Notes under the pieces: generated by a model
Told to the model about the DNA's origin: nothing
Seen by the model: the letters and a program-made list of their open reading frames with translations, nothing else
Database searches by the model: none
In this document: positions 26,608 through 34,867 of the stretch, in pieces
How positions within the stretch are numbered: the stretch's first letter is position 1
Layout of the letters: the number at the start of each line of letters is the position of its first letter
NCBI RefSeq assembly: GCF_006376685.1
Contig: NZ_VEWL01000018.1
Span: 1 to 64,000, forward strand
Direction: 5' to 3'
Source: Ochrobactrum teleogrylli
GTDB taxonomy: Bacteria; Pseudomonadota; Alphaproteobacteria; Rhizobiales; Rhizobiaceae
DNA: 64,000 bases
Translations under genes and position numbers: made by a program

Positions 26608-28104
26608 TTATTTCATCGTCGGGATGACGAACTCTGCCCCATCCTTAACCCCAGACGGCCAGCGCGAGGTGACGGTCTTGGTCTTGGTGTAGAAGCGGAA
26701 TGCATCCGGGCCGTGCTGGTTGAGATCGCCGAAACCGGAAGCCTTCCAGCCACCGAAGGTGTAATAAGCGATCGGAACCGGGATCGGCACATTGATACCG
26801 ACCATACCAACCTGCACGCGGCTTGCGAAATCGCGGGCCGCATCGCCGTCGCGGGTGAAGATGGCGACGCCGTTGCCATATTCATGATCGTTCGGCAATG
26901 CGAGCGCTTCCTCGTAATTCTTGGCGCGGACAACGGAGAGAACCGGGCCGAAAATCTCTTCCTTGTAGATGCGCATGTCGCGCGTCACATTGTCGAACAG
27001 GCAGCCGCCCATGTAGAAGCCATTTTCATAGCCCTGCATCTTGAAATTACGGCCATCGACGACCAGCTTCGCGCCTTCTTCGACACCGAGATCGACATAG
27101 CCGCGAATGCGGTCAAGGGCAGCCTGCGTGACGACCGGGCCGTAATCGGCGGAATTGTCGGTGGACGGGCCGATCTTGAGCGATTCAACCCGAGGGATGA
27201 GCTTTTCCATCAGGCGGTTGGCGGTGTCTTCACCGACCGGCACAGCAACCGAAATTGCCATACAGCGTTCGCCTGCCGAGCCGTAACCAGCGCCGATAAG
27301 CGCATCGACGGTCTGGTCCATATCGGCATCGGGCATGATGAGCATGTGGTTCTTGGCGCCGCCGAAGCACTGAACGCGCTTGCCGTTCGAGCAGCCGCGA
27401 CCGTAGATGTACTGGGCAATCGGCGTGGAGCCGACGAAGCCGATGGCCTGCACATCCGGATCGTCGAGCAGCGCATCGACAGCATCCTTGTCGCCATTGA
27501 CGACGTTAAAGATGCCGGCAGGCAGACCAGCTTCCATGAACAGTTCAGCCAGACGCATCGGGACGCCCGGATCGCGTTCGGATGGCTTCAGAACGAAAGC
27601 ATTGCCGCAGGCAATCGCCGGACCTGCCTTCCAGAGCGGGATCATGGCCGGGAAGTTGAACGGGGTGATACCGGCAACGACGCCGAGCGGCTGACGCATG
27701 GAATAGGTGTCGATGCCCGTACCGGCATTGTCGGTGAACTCGCCCTTCAGCATATGCGCAGAGCCGAGGCAGACTTCCACCACTTCAAGACCGCGCTGAA
27801 TGTCGCCCTTGGCATCGGCAATCGTCTTGCCATGCTCGCGCGCCAGCAGTTCGGCCAGGCTGTCATATTCGGCTTCGACGAGTTCGAGGAATTTGCGCAG
27901 GATGCGGACGCGGCGCTGCGGGTTGGTCGCGGCCCATGCAGGCTGGGCAGCCTTGGCGTTTTCAACGGCAGCGCGCACTTCATCCTTGGTCGCAAGCGCC
28001 ACCTTGGCCTGAACCGTGCCGTCGAGCGGCTGGAAAACGTCGGCGGTGCGACCGCTATTACCGGCAACATGCTTGCCGCCGATGAAATGTCCGATATTGC
28101 GCAT
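26608..28104 (-). CDS. mmsA: CoA-acylating methylmalonate-semialdehyde dehydrogenase
   Basis: 498 aa from the ATG at 28104, preceded by GGGAGG; upstream in-frame codons lack this. It converts (methyl)malonate semialdehyde to propionyl- or acetyl-CoA (EC 1.2.1.27) in valine and inositol breakdown. Aldehyde dehydrogenase landmarks are PFNFPAMIPLWKAGPAIACGNAFVLKPSE, the NAD-site GFVGSTPIAQYIY, and the catalytic cysteine in GSAGERCMAIS. The MmsA-typical QCFGGAKNHMLIMPDADMDQ replaces the usual ELGGK block. A LysR gene is divergent and probably controls it. Confidence 0.96.
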   Translation of the reverse strand: MRNIGHFIGGKHVAGNSGRTADVFQPLDGTVQAKVALATKDEVRAAVENAKAAQPAWAATNPQRRVRILRKFLELVEAEYDSLAELLAREHGKTIADAKGDIQRGLEVVEVCLGSAHMLKGEFTDNAGTGIDTYSMRQPLGVVAGITPFNFPAMIPLWKAGPAIACGNAFVLKPSERDPGVPMRLAELFMEAGLPAGIFNVVNGDKDAVDALLDDPDVQAIGFVGSTPIAQYIYGRGCSNGKRVQCFGGAKNHMLIMPDADMDQTVDALIGAGYGSAGERCMAISVAVPVGEDTANRLMEKLIPRVESLKIGPSTDNSADYGPVVTQAALDRIRGYVDLGVEEGAKLVVDGRNFKMQGYENGFYMGGCLFDNVTRDMRIYKEEIFGPVLSVVRAKNYEEALALPNDHEYGNGVAIFTRDGDAARDFASRVQVGMVGINVPIPVPIAYYTFGGWKASGFGDLNQHGPDAFRFYTKTKTVTSRWPSGVKDGAEFVIPTMK

Positions 28105-28172
28105 CGAGAAACCTCCCTGATTACCGTTTATGAGGACTCGCATCGTCCCCATCGTTATCCCTATCCTGACTC

Positions 28173-28190
28173 TGCAAATTCGTGATTGCA
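28173..28190. promoter_or_regulatory. Candidate LysR-type binding dyad between mmsA and the LysR gene
   Basis: TGCAA (28173-28177) and TTGCA (28186-28190) form a perfect 5-bp dyad with an 8-bp AT-rich centre, close to the T-N11-A pattern of LysR operators. It sits midway in the 136-bp divergent promoter region. Confidence 0.45.
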
Positions 28191-28240
28191 AGACGCTGAA
28201 AAGCGTATCCGTTGTGCATTTTTTATAGTACTCCTACATC

Positions 28241-29122
28241 ATGAACTGGGATGACATTCGAATATTCCTCGCGGTGGCGCGTTCGGGCCAGATTTTGGGC
28301 GCAGCCAAGCGGCTTGGTCTGAACCACACCACCGTGGCGCGACGGCTGACGGCGCTCGAAACCGCGCTCTCCACCACACTTTTGACGCGGCGCACCAATG
28401 GCTCGACGCTAACACAAGCAGGCGAGGAGTTTTTGCTCGCCGCCGAGCGCATGGAAGCGGAAATGCTCTCCGCCCGCGCGCAGGTCGGCAATGCCGATGT
28501 CGCGGTTTCGGGCACGGTGCGCATCGGCGCGCCGGATGGTTTCGGCGTGACCTTTCTGGCGCCACGCCTTGCCCGCCTGACACAGCAATATCCAGACCTC
28601 ACCATCCAGCTGGTGCCGGTGCCGCGGTCCTTCTCGCTGTCCCGGCGCGAAGCGGATATCGCCATCACCGTTGAACGCCCGGATCAGGGGCGGCTTATCG
28701 CGCGCAGGCTGGTCGATTATACGCTCGGCCTCTATGCCCATCGCAGCTATCTGGAAGCCAATGGCACGCCGGAAACTGCCGAGGACCTCAGCCACCATCG
28801 CATGATCAGCTATGTGGAAGATCTGGTCATCAACCCGTCGCTCGCCTATGCGCCGGAAATCAGTCGCGACTGGAAACCGGCTTTTGAAGTGTCGAGCGCG
28901 CTGGGCCAGGTGGAAGCGGTGCGCGCCGGTGCGGGCATCGGCATATTGCATGCCTTCATCGCGCGCGCCGATCCCGATCTGGTGCCGGTTCTTCCGGACC
29001 GGGTCATCCGCCGCGCCTATTGGCTGGCCTATCATGAATCCGCCCGAACGCTGCGCCGTGTGACGGCGGTATCGGCCTTGATCTCGGAACTGGTCGAAAG
29101 CGAAAAATCGCTATTCACTTGA
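28241..29122 (+). CDS. LysR family transcriptional regulator
   Basis: 293 aa. The N-terminal winged helix-turn-helix (about 1-60: MNWDDIRIFLAVARSGQILGAAKRLGLNHTTVARRLTALE) is standard. The rest is the periplasmic-binding-like effector domain. The HTTVARR recognition-helix variant is the one found in LysR proteins next to mmsA in Brucella relatives. It is divergent from mmsA across 136 bp, so it probably regulates methylmalonate-semialdehyde dehydrogenase in response to a valine or inositol catabolite. The effector is not known. Its 3' end overlaps the convergent DUF1275 gene by 8 bp. Confidence 0.92.
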   Translation: MNWDDIRIFLAVARSGQILGAAKRLGLNHTTVARRLTALETALSTTLLTRRTNGSTLTQAGEEFLLAAERMEAEMLSARAQVGNADVAVSGTVRIGAPDGFGVTFLAPRLARLTQQYPDLTIQLVPVPRSFSLSRREADIAITVERPDQGRLIARRLVDYTLGLYAHRSYLEANGTPETAEDLSHHRMISYVEDLVINPSLAYAPEISRDWKPAFEVSSALGQVEAVRAGAGIGILHAFIARADPDLVPVLPDRVIRRAYWLAYHESARTLRRVTAVSALISELVESEKSLFT

Positions 29123-29759
29123 GTTTGACATAAGCAACCATCACACCGACAATCATCACGACCGGCACGAACAAGGCGTCGAGGCCGATATAGTAATGGC
29201 CCAACCCGCCTCCCACCGCGCCCAGCATCAGCGCCAGCCACACGGCGGCGTGCTGCGCCCAGCGCCATTTCGGCACTTCGCCGCGAAATGCACCGGCGAG
29301 GTCTGCGGCAGCATTGAATAGCGTTCCCGTGACATAAGTAACGCCAAGACGCGCCGCGCCGATCGGCTGCACGGCGGCATTCTGCGCGCCCATGGCGGCG
29401 GCAAGCAGCAGCACCGGCTGGACGAGCATGGCCCCATCGCGCCGCAGGATACTGACTAGCACGAGCATCACTACCACGCTTGCCATGACATAAAGGCTGC
29501 CCCAGCGACCATAGGCGCGCACGGCAAGCGTGCCCAGAAACGCGCCGCTGAAGAACAGGACGATCAGCACGGCGGGAAACCAGACCAGCACCGTCCCCTG
29601 CACGCCGGGTTGACCGGCAAGCGCGACGCCGAGTTGGGTGGTGTTGCCGCTCATGAAGGAAGCGAAGAAGCCGCCCAGTTGCAGGAAGGCGATCGCATCA
29701 ACAAAACCAGCCGATGCGGTGAGAACCAGACCGAGCGACAGTTTGGAATTCGGTGTCAT
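29115..29759 (-). CDS. YoaK/DUF1275 family membrane protein
   Basis: 214 aa with six predicted transmembrane helices. The start SLGLVLTASAGFVDAIAFLQLGGFFASFMSGNTTQLGVALAG carries the family signature, in particular GFVDAI and FMSGNTT. A second conserved block is AAAMGAQNAAVQPIGAARLGVTYVTGTL. Function is not established; transport of a small molecule has been suggested for the family. It overlaps the 3' end of the LysR gene by 8 bp on the opposite strand. Confidence 0.9.
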   Translation of the reverse strand: MTPNSKLSLGLVLTASAGFVDAIAFLQLGGFFASFMSGNTTQLGVALAGQPGVQGTVLVWFPAVLIVLFFSGAFLGTLAVRAYGRWGSLYVMASVVVMLVLVSILRRDGAMLVQPVLLLAAAMGAQNAAVQPIGAARLGVTYVTGTLFNAAADLAGAFRGEVPKWRWAQHAAVWLALMLGAVGGGLGHYYIGLDALFVPVVMIVGVMVAYVKLK

Positions 29760-29827
29760 GTCACGGAACTTCGGGAATGGAACGACCCGGCTTCAACAAG
29801 CCGGGCCTTGCAGAACATGCTGACACT

Positions 29828-30082
29828 CTAGACGCGTTTGACGATGCGCAGAATGATCAGAAGGATCGCCGCGCCGATGAATGCATTGATGATCGAGGCA
29901 ATGATACCGCCGCCGACCGAAAAGCCGAGGCGCGGCAAAAGCCAGCCCGCGAAGAACGCGCCAATCACGCCGACAATTATATTGCCGATCATGCCGAAAC
30001 CGCCGCCCTGCACAACCTTACCAGCCAGCCAGCCCGCGACGAGGCCGACAAAAAGAAATACGATTAGACTTCCAACATCCAT
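29828..30082 (-). CDS. GlsB/YeaQ/YmgE family stress-response membrane protein
   Basis: 84 aa, three hydrophobic helices. The N-terminal GLVAGWLAGKVVQGGGFGMIGNIIVGVIGAFFAGWLLPRLG is the transglycosylase-associated (Tag) family signature. Such small inner-membrane proteins are often induced by stress; the mechanism is unknown. It is monocistronic, with a dispersed palindrome in the upstream region. Confidence 0.9.
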   Translation of the reverse strand: MDVGSLIVFLFVGLVAGWLAGKVVQGGGFGMIGNIIVGVIGAFFAGWLLPRLGFSVGGGIIASIINAFIGAAILLIILRIVKRV

Positions 30083-30100
30083 GCGCTTTTCTCCCTCCAG

Positions 30101-30152
30101 AGCACATCCCGAAAAGTGTGAAACGGTTTTCGGGCGAGATGTGCGTCAAAAC
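30101..30152. repeat. Dispersed Rhizobiales palindrome
   Basis: AGCACATCCCGAAAAGTGTG at the left pairs imperfectly with a CGGTTTTCGGG...GATGTGC right arm. The internal words AAAAGTG and GAA.CGGTTTT match the copy at 3231-3277. It lies upstream of the GlsB-like gene. Confidence 0.6.
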
Positions 30153-30238
30153 AAACAGTTAGAGCGCCGTCACCCGGCGCAACTGAAGTGAGTTGACAAT
30201 ATGTTGGTCCAACGCACAAGAGGGGTGCGCAAATTTGA

Positions 30239-30267
30239 GCACATCCTGAAATCTCTTCGGGATGTGC
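30239..30267. repeat. Short palindrome after rppH, related to the repeat at 30101
   Basis: GCACATCC (30239-30246) and GGATGTGC (30260-30267) form a perfect 8-bp stem, with the same outer word (GCACATCC) as the repeat 130 bp away. It lies just beyond the rppH stop and may end its transcript, although no T-run follows. Confidence 0.5.
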
Positions 30268-30274
30268 CCCAAAA

Positions 30275-30799
30275 TCACGGCGCGAGATGCCGGAAAGCAG
30301 CGACAACTTCCTCGTAGACCTTGCGCTTGAACGGCACGATCAGCTCCGGCAGTTGCTGCATCGGCTTCCAGGCCCAGCTGTCGAATTCAGCCGTATGGCC
30401 GCCGGGCGGCGGATTGATCGCGATCTCGTTTTCGTCACCCTCGAAACGATAGGCAAACCACTTCTGCGTCTGGCCGCGATATTTGCCCTTGAGCGCCTGA
30501 CCGACCAGATGCCGTGGCAGATCATAATTGATCCAGTCCGGCGCTTCGGCAAGCAGCGAGACCGACTTCATGCCGGTTTCTTCATAAAGCTCGCGCAATG
30601 CGGCTTCGACCGGGTCCTCGCCCTTGTCGATCCCGCCCTGCGGCATCTGCCAGAGCTGCGTCGCGCCATCCATCTCATCGCCCGGAATGACGATGCGATG
30701 ACCTGCCCAGACCAGACCGGCCTTGTTCAACACCATCAGCCCGACACAGGGGCGATATGGCAAGCTTTCAGGATCGACCGGACCTTTATGCTTCGACAT
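30275..30799 (-). CDS. rppH: RNA pyrophosphohydrolase RppH (Nudix)
   Basis: 174 aa. It removes pyrophosphate from the 5' end of mRNAs, triggering RNase E decay; plant-pathogen and Bartonella homologues are called IalA/NudH. The Nudix box [22 protein letters not shown] is complete, with the catalytic glutamates of REXXEE. The start region [21 protein letters not shown] and the [22 protein letters not shown] end are typical. It lies 24 bp downstream of the deacetylase-like gene. Confidence 0.95.
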   Translation of the reverse strand: MSKHKGPVDPESLPYRPCVGLMVLNKAGLVWAGHRIVIPGDEMDGATQLWQMPQGGIDKGEDPVEAALRELYEETGMKSVSLLAEAPDWINYDLPRHLVGQALKGKYRGQTQKWFAYRFEGDENEIAINPPPGGHTAEFDSWAWKPMQQLPELIVPFKRKVYEEVVAAFRHLAP

Positions 30800-30823
30800 G
30801 ACATTCTCCGTGATATGTAAGTT

Positions 30824-32044
30824 TTACTGACGTTCCGGGTCACGGACCAGCGCCGAAACCGGAACGATTTCGATGCCGCGTTTCTTGACCTCTTTGGCCC
30901 AATCCCGCACCGCATCGACGGTCACGCCAAAAGCGGAGCCGGTGCCAATCGCGCTGCCATTGGCGCGCGCAATGCGTTCCAGCTCTTCGAGACGGTCAAG
31001 CACCGCCGAGCGATCCTGTGACGCGTCGATCAGCACATCGGCAGCAGCAAATGGCACGGCGTCCTTTTGTGCGATCCGGTCGGCCTGACTACGCGCCGAA
31101 GTGCCGTCATCCAGATAATAAAGTCCGCGCCTGCCAATCTCGCCCAGCACCGGCGCGAATGCTTCCGCCTCGCCGGTAAAGCGCGCGCCCATATAGTTCA
31201 TCACCCCGGCATAATTGGTCATGCGCGACAAGGCCCACAAAAGCGACGTCTGGTTTTTGGCGACCCCGTCATCCACCGTCAGCGTATTGCGCCCCGGGTT
31301 GATGCGCGGGTAATCGAATGGCTCCATCGGCAATTGCAGCAACAGCTCGTGGCCGTTCTGGCGCGCCGCCTGCATCCACCGCTGCAGACTGTTGCCCTGC
31401 GGCGCAAAGGCCAGCGTCACTTCCGATGGCAGCTTGTCTACAGCTTCCATGCTACCGGTCTGTGACAGGCCAAGCCCGCCAATAACCAGCGCAATCCTTG
31501 CGCCCCGCGCACCCGACCAGCCCACCGCATAGGCATCCATCGGGCGCAAACCATCTGCCCCGCGCACCGGCAATGGTCCGGTCGGGCTTTTCTCGACCAG
31601 CGCCTTTTCCGGCAGATGCGCGACCCGCTGGTCCTGCCCTGCCTTGTGCTGGTTCTGCACGACGACGACATTGCCATCTGCCGTCCCGGCAGTGACATTG
31701 GGCATATCAGGCGTGACCTTGATGATTGCCGGGCCGGTTTGCTGCCCCCCGGTTCCGCGCAGCGCGGTGCCCGGCGCGGGTGTGTTACCGGTCGCAGTCG
31801 ATGCCTGCTGCCCAGTTTTGACCGCGGCGTCGGGCGGCGTTTGCGCCTCGGCAATTGCCGCCTTTTCAGGTTTGCGAAAAGCATCGCGGTTGGTCTGCCA
31901 GACGGTGAACATCATACCGCCTGCGACACCCATTACGACTGCCGCGCCCAAGCCGAGCAAAGACCAACGAAAAGCGCGGGAGCGTTCGCCCCCGCGCTTT
32001 CGCGGTTTCTTGTCCAGTCCGAGCGGGCTGTTCAGATCCAGCAT
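30824..32044 (-). CDS. Divergent polysaccharide deacetylase family protein
   Basis: 406 aa. Residues about 20-45 form one transmembrane helix (WSLLGLGAAVVMGVAGGMMFTVW), preceded by a basic cytoplasmic tail. A Pro/Ala/Gly-rich linker runs to about 160. The C-terminal domain (about 175-400) belongs to the YibQ-like divergent deacetylases (ARIALVIGGLGLSQ, VTLAFAPQGNSLQRWMQAARQNGHELLLQLPMEPFDYP). In classic enzymes the second block carries metal ligands, and these are only partly kept here. It lies 7 bp after ctpA, in the envC-ctpA-YibQ cluster involved in envelope remodelling and division. Confidence 0.88.
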   Translation of the reverse strand: MLDLNSPLGLDKKPRKRGGERSRAFRWSLLGLGAAVVMGVAGGMMFTVWQTNRDAFRKPEKAAIAEAQTPPDAAVKTGQQASTATGNTPAPGTALRGTGGQQTGPAIIKVTPDMPNVTAGTADGNVVVVQNQHKAGQDQRVAHLPEKALVEKSPTGPLPVRGADGLRPMDAYAVGWSGARGARIALVIGGLGLSQTGSMEAVDKLPSEVTLAFAPQGNSLQRWMQAARQNGHELLLQLPMEPFDYPRINPGRNTLTVDDGVAKNQTSLLWALSRMTNYAGVMNYMGARFTGEAEAFAPVLGEIGRRGLYYLDDGTSARSQADRIAQKDAVPFAAADVLIDASQDRSAVLDRLEELERIARANGSAIGTGSAFGVTVDAVRDWAKEVKKRGIEIVPVSALVRDPERQ

Positions 32045-32051
32045 GGAACGA

Positions 32052-33380
32052 TCAGTTCAGCACGCCCTTCTTCGGATCCGGCGGGAATGCGGCATTCGCC
32101 ACTTCACCACGCAGAAGCTTCAGAGCTTCGTTGAGCTGGATGTCATCCTTCGGATCGGCAGGAACATAGGCCGACGAACCGGAGCCATTGTCATCTTCGG
32201 CATTACCCTTGATGTGGCCCTTGAGTTCGGATTCGCCGCGAACGACGTCCTCACCCTTTAGTTCCGGCGGCAATGGCTGTTCCACCTTGATGTCCGGCGT
32301 GATGCCCTTGCCCTGGATCGACTTGCCCGATGGCGTGTAATAAAGCGCCGTGGTCAGACGCAGCGATCCGTTTTCGCCAAGCGGGATGATGGTCTGCACC
32401 GAGCCTTTGCCGAAGGACTGTGTGCCAAGCACCGTCGCGCGGCGGTGGTCCTGAAGAGCGCCCGCAACGATTTCCGAAGCGCTGGCCGAACCGCCATTGA
32501 TCAGCACGATCACTGGCTTGCCGTCGGTCAGATCACCCTTGCGGGCGTCAAAGCGCGTCACGTCCTGCGGATCGCGGCCACGGGTCGAAACCACTTCGCC
32601 CTTGTCGAGGAAAGCGTCGGAAACGGCGACTGCCTGATCGAGCAGACCACCCGGATTGAGGCGCAGATCAAGCACGAAGCCCTTCAGCTTGTCGCCCGGG
32701 ATCTTGCTCTGGATATCCTTGATCGCCTTGCCGAGATCTTCAGCGGTCTGTTCGGTGAACGAAATCACGCGCACATAACCGACATCGTTTTCGACACGGT
32801 AACGAACGGCCTTCACCTTGATGACGGCGCGCGCAATCTTGAGCGTGATCGGCTTGTCGACGCCCTGACGCATGAGCGTCAGCTCAATCGAGGACCCGAT
32901 TTCACCGCGCATCTTGTCGACCGCATCGCTGAGGCTGAGGCCCCGCACTTCCTGACCATCGATCTTGGTGATGAGATCGCCCGCGAGAACACCGGCCTTC
33001 GAGGCGGGCGTATCGTCGATCGGCGCAATCACCTTCACCAGATCATTGTCCATGGTGACTTCAATGCCGAGGCCGCCGAATTCACCTTTGGTCTGCACGC
33101 GCATATCCTGCGCGGCTTCCGGATTGAGATAGGACGAATGCGGATCAAGCGAGGTCAGCATGCCGTTGATGGCGCTTTCCGTCAGCTTCTTGTCATCTGG
33201 CGGCGTCACATATTGCGCGCGCACACGTTCGAAAATATCGCCGAAGAGCGCCAGGTCTTTGTAGACGTCAGCATCCTTGGCGGCTGCGAAAGCCGTCGAA
33301 GCTGGAGCGCCCTGCACCATCACCATGGCGGAAGCTCCCATCAGGGCTCCGGCGAACAGCAGCGACAGTTTACGTATCAT
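32052..33380 (-). CDS. ctpA: Carboxy-terminal processing protease CtpA (S41)
   Basis: 442 aa from the ATG at 33380. A signal peptide (1 to about 32, ending AFAAA) exports it to the periplasm. A PDZ domain (about 85-170, GGLGIEVTMDNDLVKVIAPIDDTPASKAGVLAGDLITKIDG) is followed by the S41 domain. The nucleophile serine lies in GGSASASEIVAGALQDH, and the lysine base in GTQSFGKGSVQTI. It starts 2 bp after the envC-like stop codon, so the two are co-transcribed. Confidence 0.95.
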   Translation of the reverse strand: MIRKLSLLFAGALMGASAMVMVQGAPASTAFAAAKDADVYKDLALFGDIFERVRAQYVTPPDDKKLTESAINGMLTSLDPHSSYLNPEAAQDMRVQTKGEFGGLGIEVTMDNDLVKVIAPIDDTPASKAGVLAGDLITKIDGQEVRGLSLSDAVDKMRGEIGSSIELTLMRQGVDKPITLKIARAVIKVKAVRYRVENDVGYVRVISFTEQTAEDLGKAIKDIQSKIPGDKLKGFVLDLRLNPGGLLDQAVAVSDAFLDKGEVVSTRGRDPQDVTRFDARKGDLTDGKPVIVLINGGSASASEIVAGALQDHRRATVLGTQSFGKGSVQTIIPLGENGSLRLTTALYYTPSGKSIQGKGITPDIKVEQPLPPELKGEDVVRGESELKGHIKGNAEDDNGSGSSAYVPADPKDDIQLNEALKLLRGEVANAAFPPDPKKGVLN

Positions 33381-33382
33381 TT

Positions 33383-34717
33383 TTACGTCCTTCCAGAAAG
33401 CCGCTCGGTCCACCATGGGGCCGGATCGACGGGTTTTCCATCTTTTCGAAACTCAATGTAAAGCAACGGCGCACCATTGCCCACCTCTATCGGCGCAACA
33501 CTCGCGAGAAGTTTATCGCCCATCGCCGCGACCGGCTCGCCCGCCAGTACAAACTGGCCTTGCGCCACATCGATTCGCCCCATGCCTGCCATCACGATAT
33601 GATATCCATTGCCAGCATCGAGGATCAAGAGTTGCCCGTAAGATCTGAACGGTCCCGCATAAAGTACAACGCCATCGGAAGGTGACGTAATCGTGGCAGA
33701 AGGCAAGGTTTCCAGCACCTGCCCCATCATCGCGCCGCCAGCACCGTCCTTGTCGCCGAAGCGGCGTGCAGTTTTGCCCGCCGCCGGCAAAACCAGTTTT
33801 CCCTGTAGCGAAGCGAAATTCGTCTGCGCACGCAGGTGATTGTCATCGGGCGTTGCCTCGCCTGCGCGCTCCCGCGCCGACGCCAGACGCTCGGCTTCCG
33901 CCTTGCGCGCCGCATCGGCGGCGTCACGCACGCCCGCCATCTGCTTGTCAAGCGTATCGATCAGTTCCTTGAGGCTGCCCGCCTTCGCCGCCAGTTCTGC
34001 CGAGCGCTTGCGCTGCGCTTCCATTTCCTGTTCCGACTGCGCCTGCAGCTTTTTCTTTTCTTCAAGCAAAAGCGACTGGCGCTTTTGCTCCTCAGCCTGC
34101 GTGGTGCGGGTCTGTTGCAACTTTTCGCGCTCCTGCGTGATGGAGGCGGTGACCGTCTGCATATCCTTCAAATCGCCGGTCAACTCTTCCACCTGACCGC
34201 GCATTTCCGGCACCACCGCGCCAAGCAGCACGGCGCTGCGCACCGATGCAAGCGCATCGTCGGGCCGGACCAGAATGGCAGGCGGTGGATTGAGCCCCAT
34301 ACGCTGCAAAGCGGCCAGCACTTCGGCCAGCACCCCGCGCCGCGCCCGCAACGATGTGCGAATACCGGCCTCCTGCTCGTGCAGGGAGACCAGCTTTTCG
34401 GCAATATCGGCAATGTCCTGCTGTAACTTCTTGTCGGTCTTGGCCGACTGGATCAAGGCGGCGGTGATCGTGTCCTGATCCTTCTTGAGGCTCGCAACCT
34501 CGCTTTCCAGCTGCTTGAGCTTGTCTCCTGTCACAGTCAGTTCGCCAGTCAGTTGCTCATATTCGCCTGCCGCCTGATCGCGCTGCTGCTGCAAGGCATC
34601 CTGCGCAATGCCGGAAAGCGGATACCCAACCGCGCCAATAACAGTGAAGGTCGCAAAAAAGCCCACCCGCATAAAGGCGAGCAGCCGGGGCTTGCTGAGA
34701 AGATGTACAGGACTCAT
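33383..34717 (-). CDS. EnvC-like murein hydrolase activator with degenerate LytM domain
   Basis: 444 aa from the ATG at 34717; a TTG at 34777 would add 20 residues but overlaps a hairpin. A signal peptide precedes a long coiled coil (about 40-270, many Glu/Lys/Gln heptads). A C-terminal M23/LytM domain ends the protein (ITSPSDGVVLYAGPFRSYGQLLILDAGNGYHIVMAGM). The zinc ligands of active LytM enzymes (HxxxD and HxH) are not all present, as in E. coli EnvC, which activates amidases rather than cutting peptidoglycan. The neighbouring ctpA and YibQ-like genes form the usual cluster. Confidence 0.9.
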   Translation of the reverse strand: MSPVHLLSKPRLLAFMRVGFFATFTVIGAVGYPLSGIAQDALQQQRDQAAGEYEQLTGELTVTGDKLKQLESEVASLKKDQDTITAALIQSAKTDKKLQQDIADIAEKLVSLHEQEAGIRTSLRARRGVLAEVLAALQRMGLNPPPAILVRPDDALASVRSAVLLGAVVPEMRGQVEELTGDLKDMQTVTASITQEREKLQQTRTTQAEEQKRQSLLLEEKKKLQAQSEQEMEAQRKRSAELAAKAGSLKELIDTLDKQMAGVRDAADAARKAEAERLASARERAGEATPDDNHLRAQTNFASLQGKLVLPAAGKTARRFGDKDGAGGAMMGQVLETLPSATITSPSDGVVLYAGPFRSYGQLLILDAGNGYHIVMAGMGRIDVAQGQFVLAGEPVAAMGDKLLASVAPIEVGNGAPLLYIEFRKDGKPVDPAPWWTERLSGRT

Positions 34718-34760
34718 GCGTGTTCTATCGGGACGAAACAAGGCCAAATTCAGAGCCGAA

Positions 34761-34794
34761 AACGGTATCGGGACCAACCTATCCCGATACCGTT
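34761..34794 (-). terminator. Strong inverted repeat, possible weak terminator of the glycosyltransferase gene
   Basis: AACGGTATCGGGA (34761-34773) and TCCCGATACCGTT (34782-34794) are perfect 13-bp arms with an 8-nt loop. On the minus strand only TTTT follows, so termination may be partial. It lies between the upstream glycosyltransferase stop and the envC-like start. Confidence 0.5.
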
Positions 34795-34867
34795 AACGAA
34801 ACATCAACCATAAGCCCGATGATCGCAAACCCTGATTAGCAAAAAAGAGTTCGCTTCCAGAACGACA

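Noticed and set aside
26332-28185. 617-codon plus-strand open frame
   Set aside because: It lies antisense to purH and mmsA, both certain genes. Long antisense frames are expected in GC-rich coding DNA, and its translation is low in recognisable structure.
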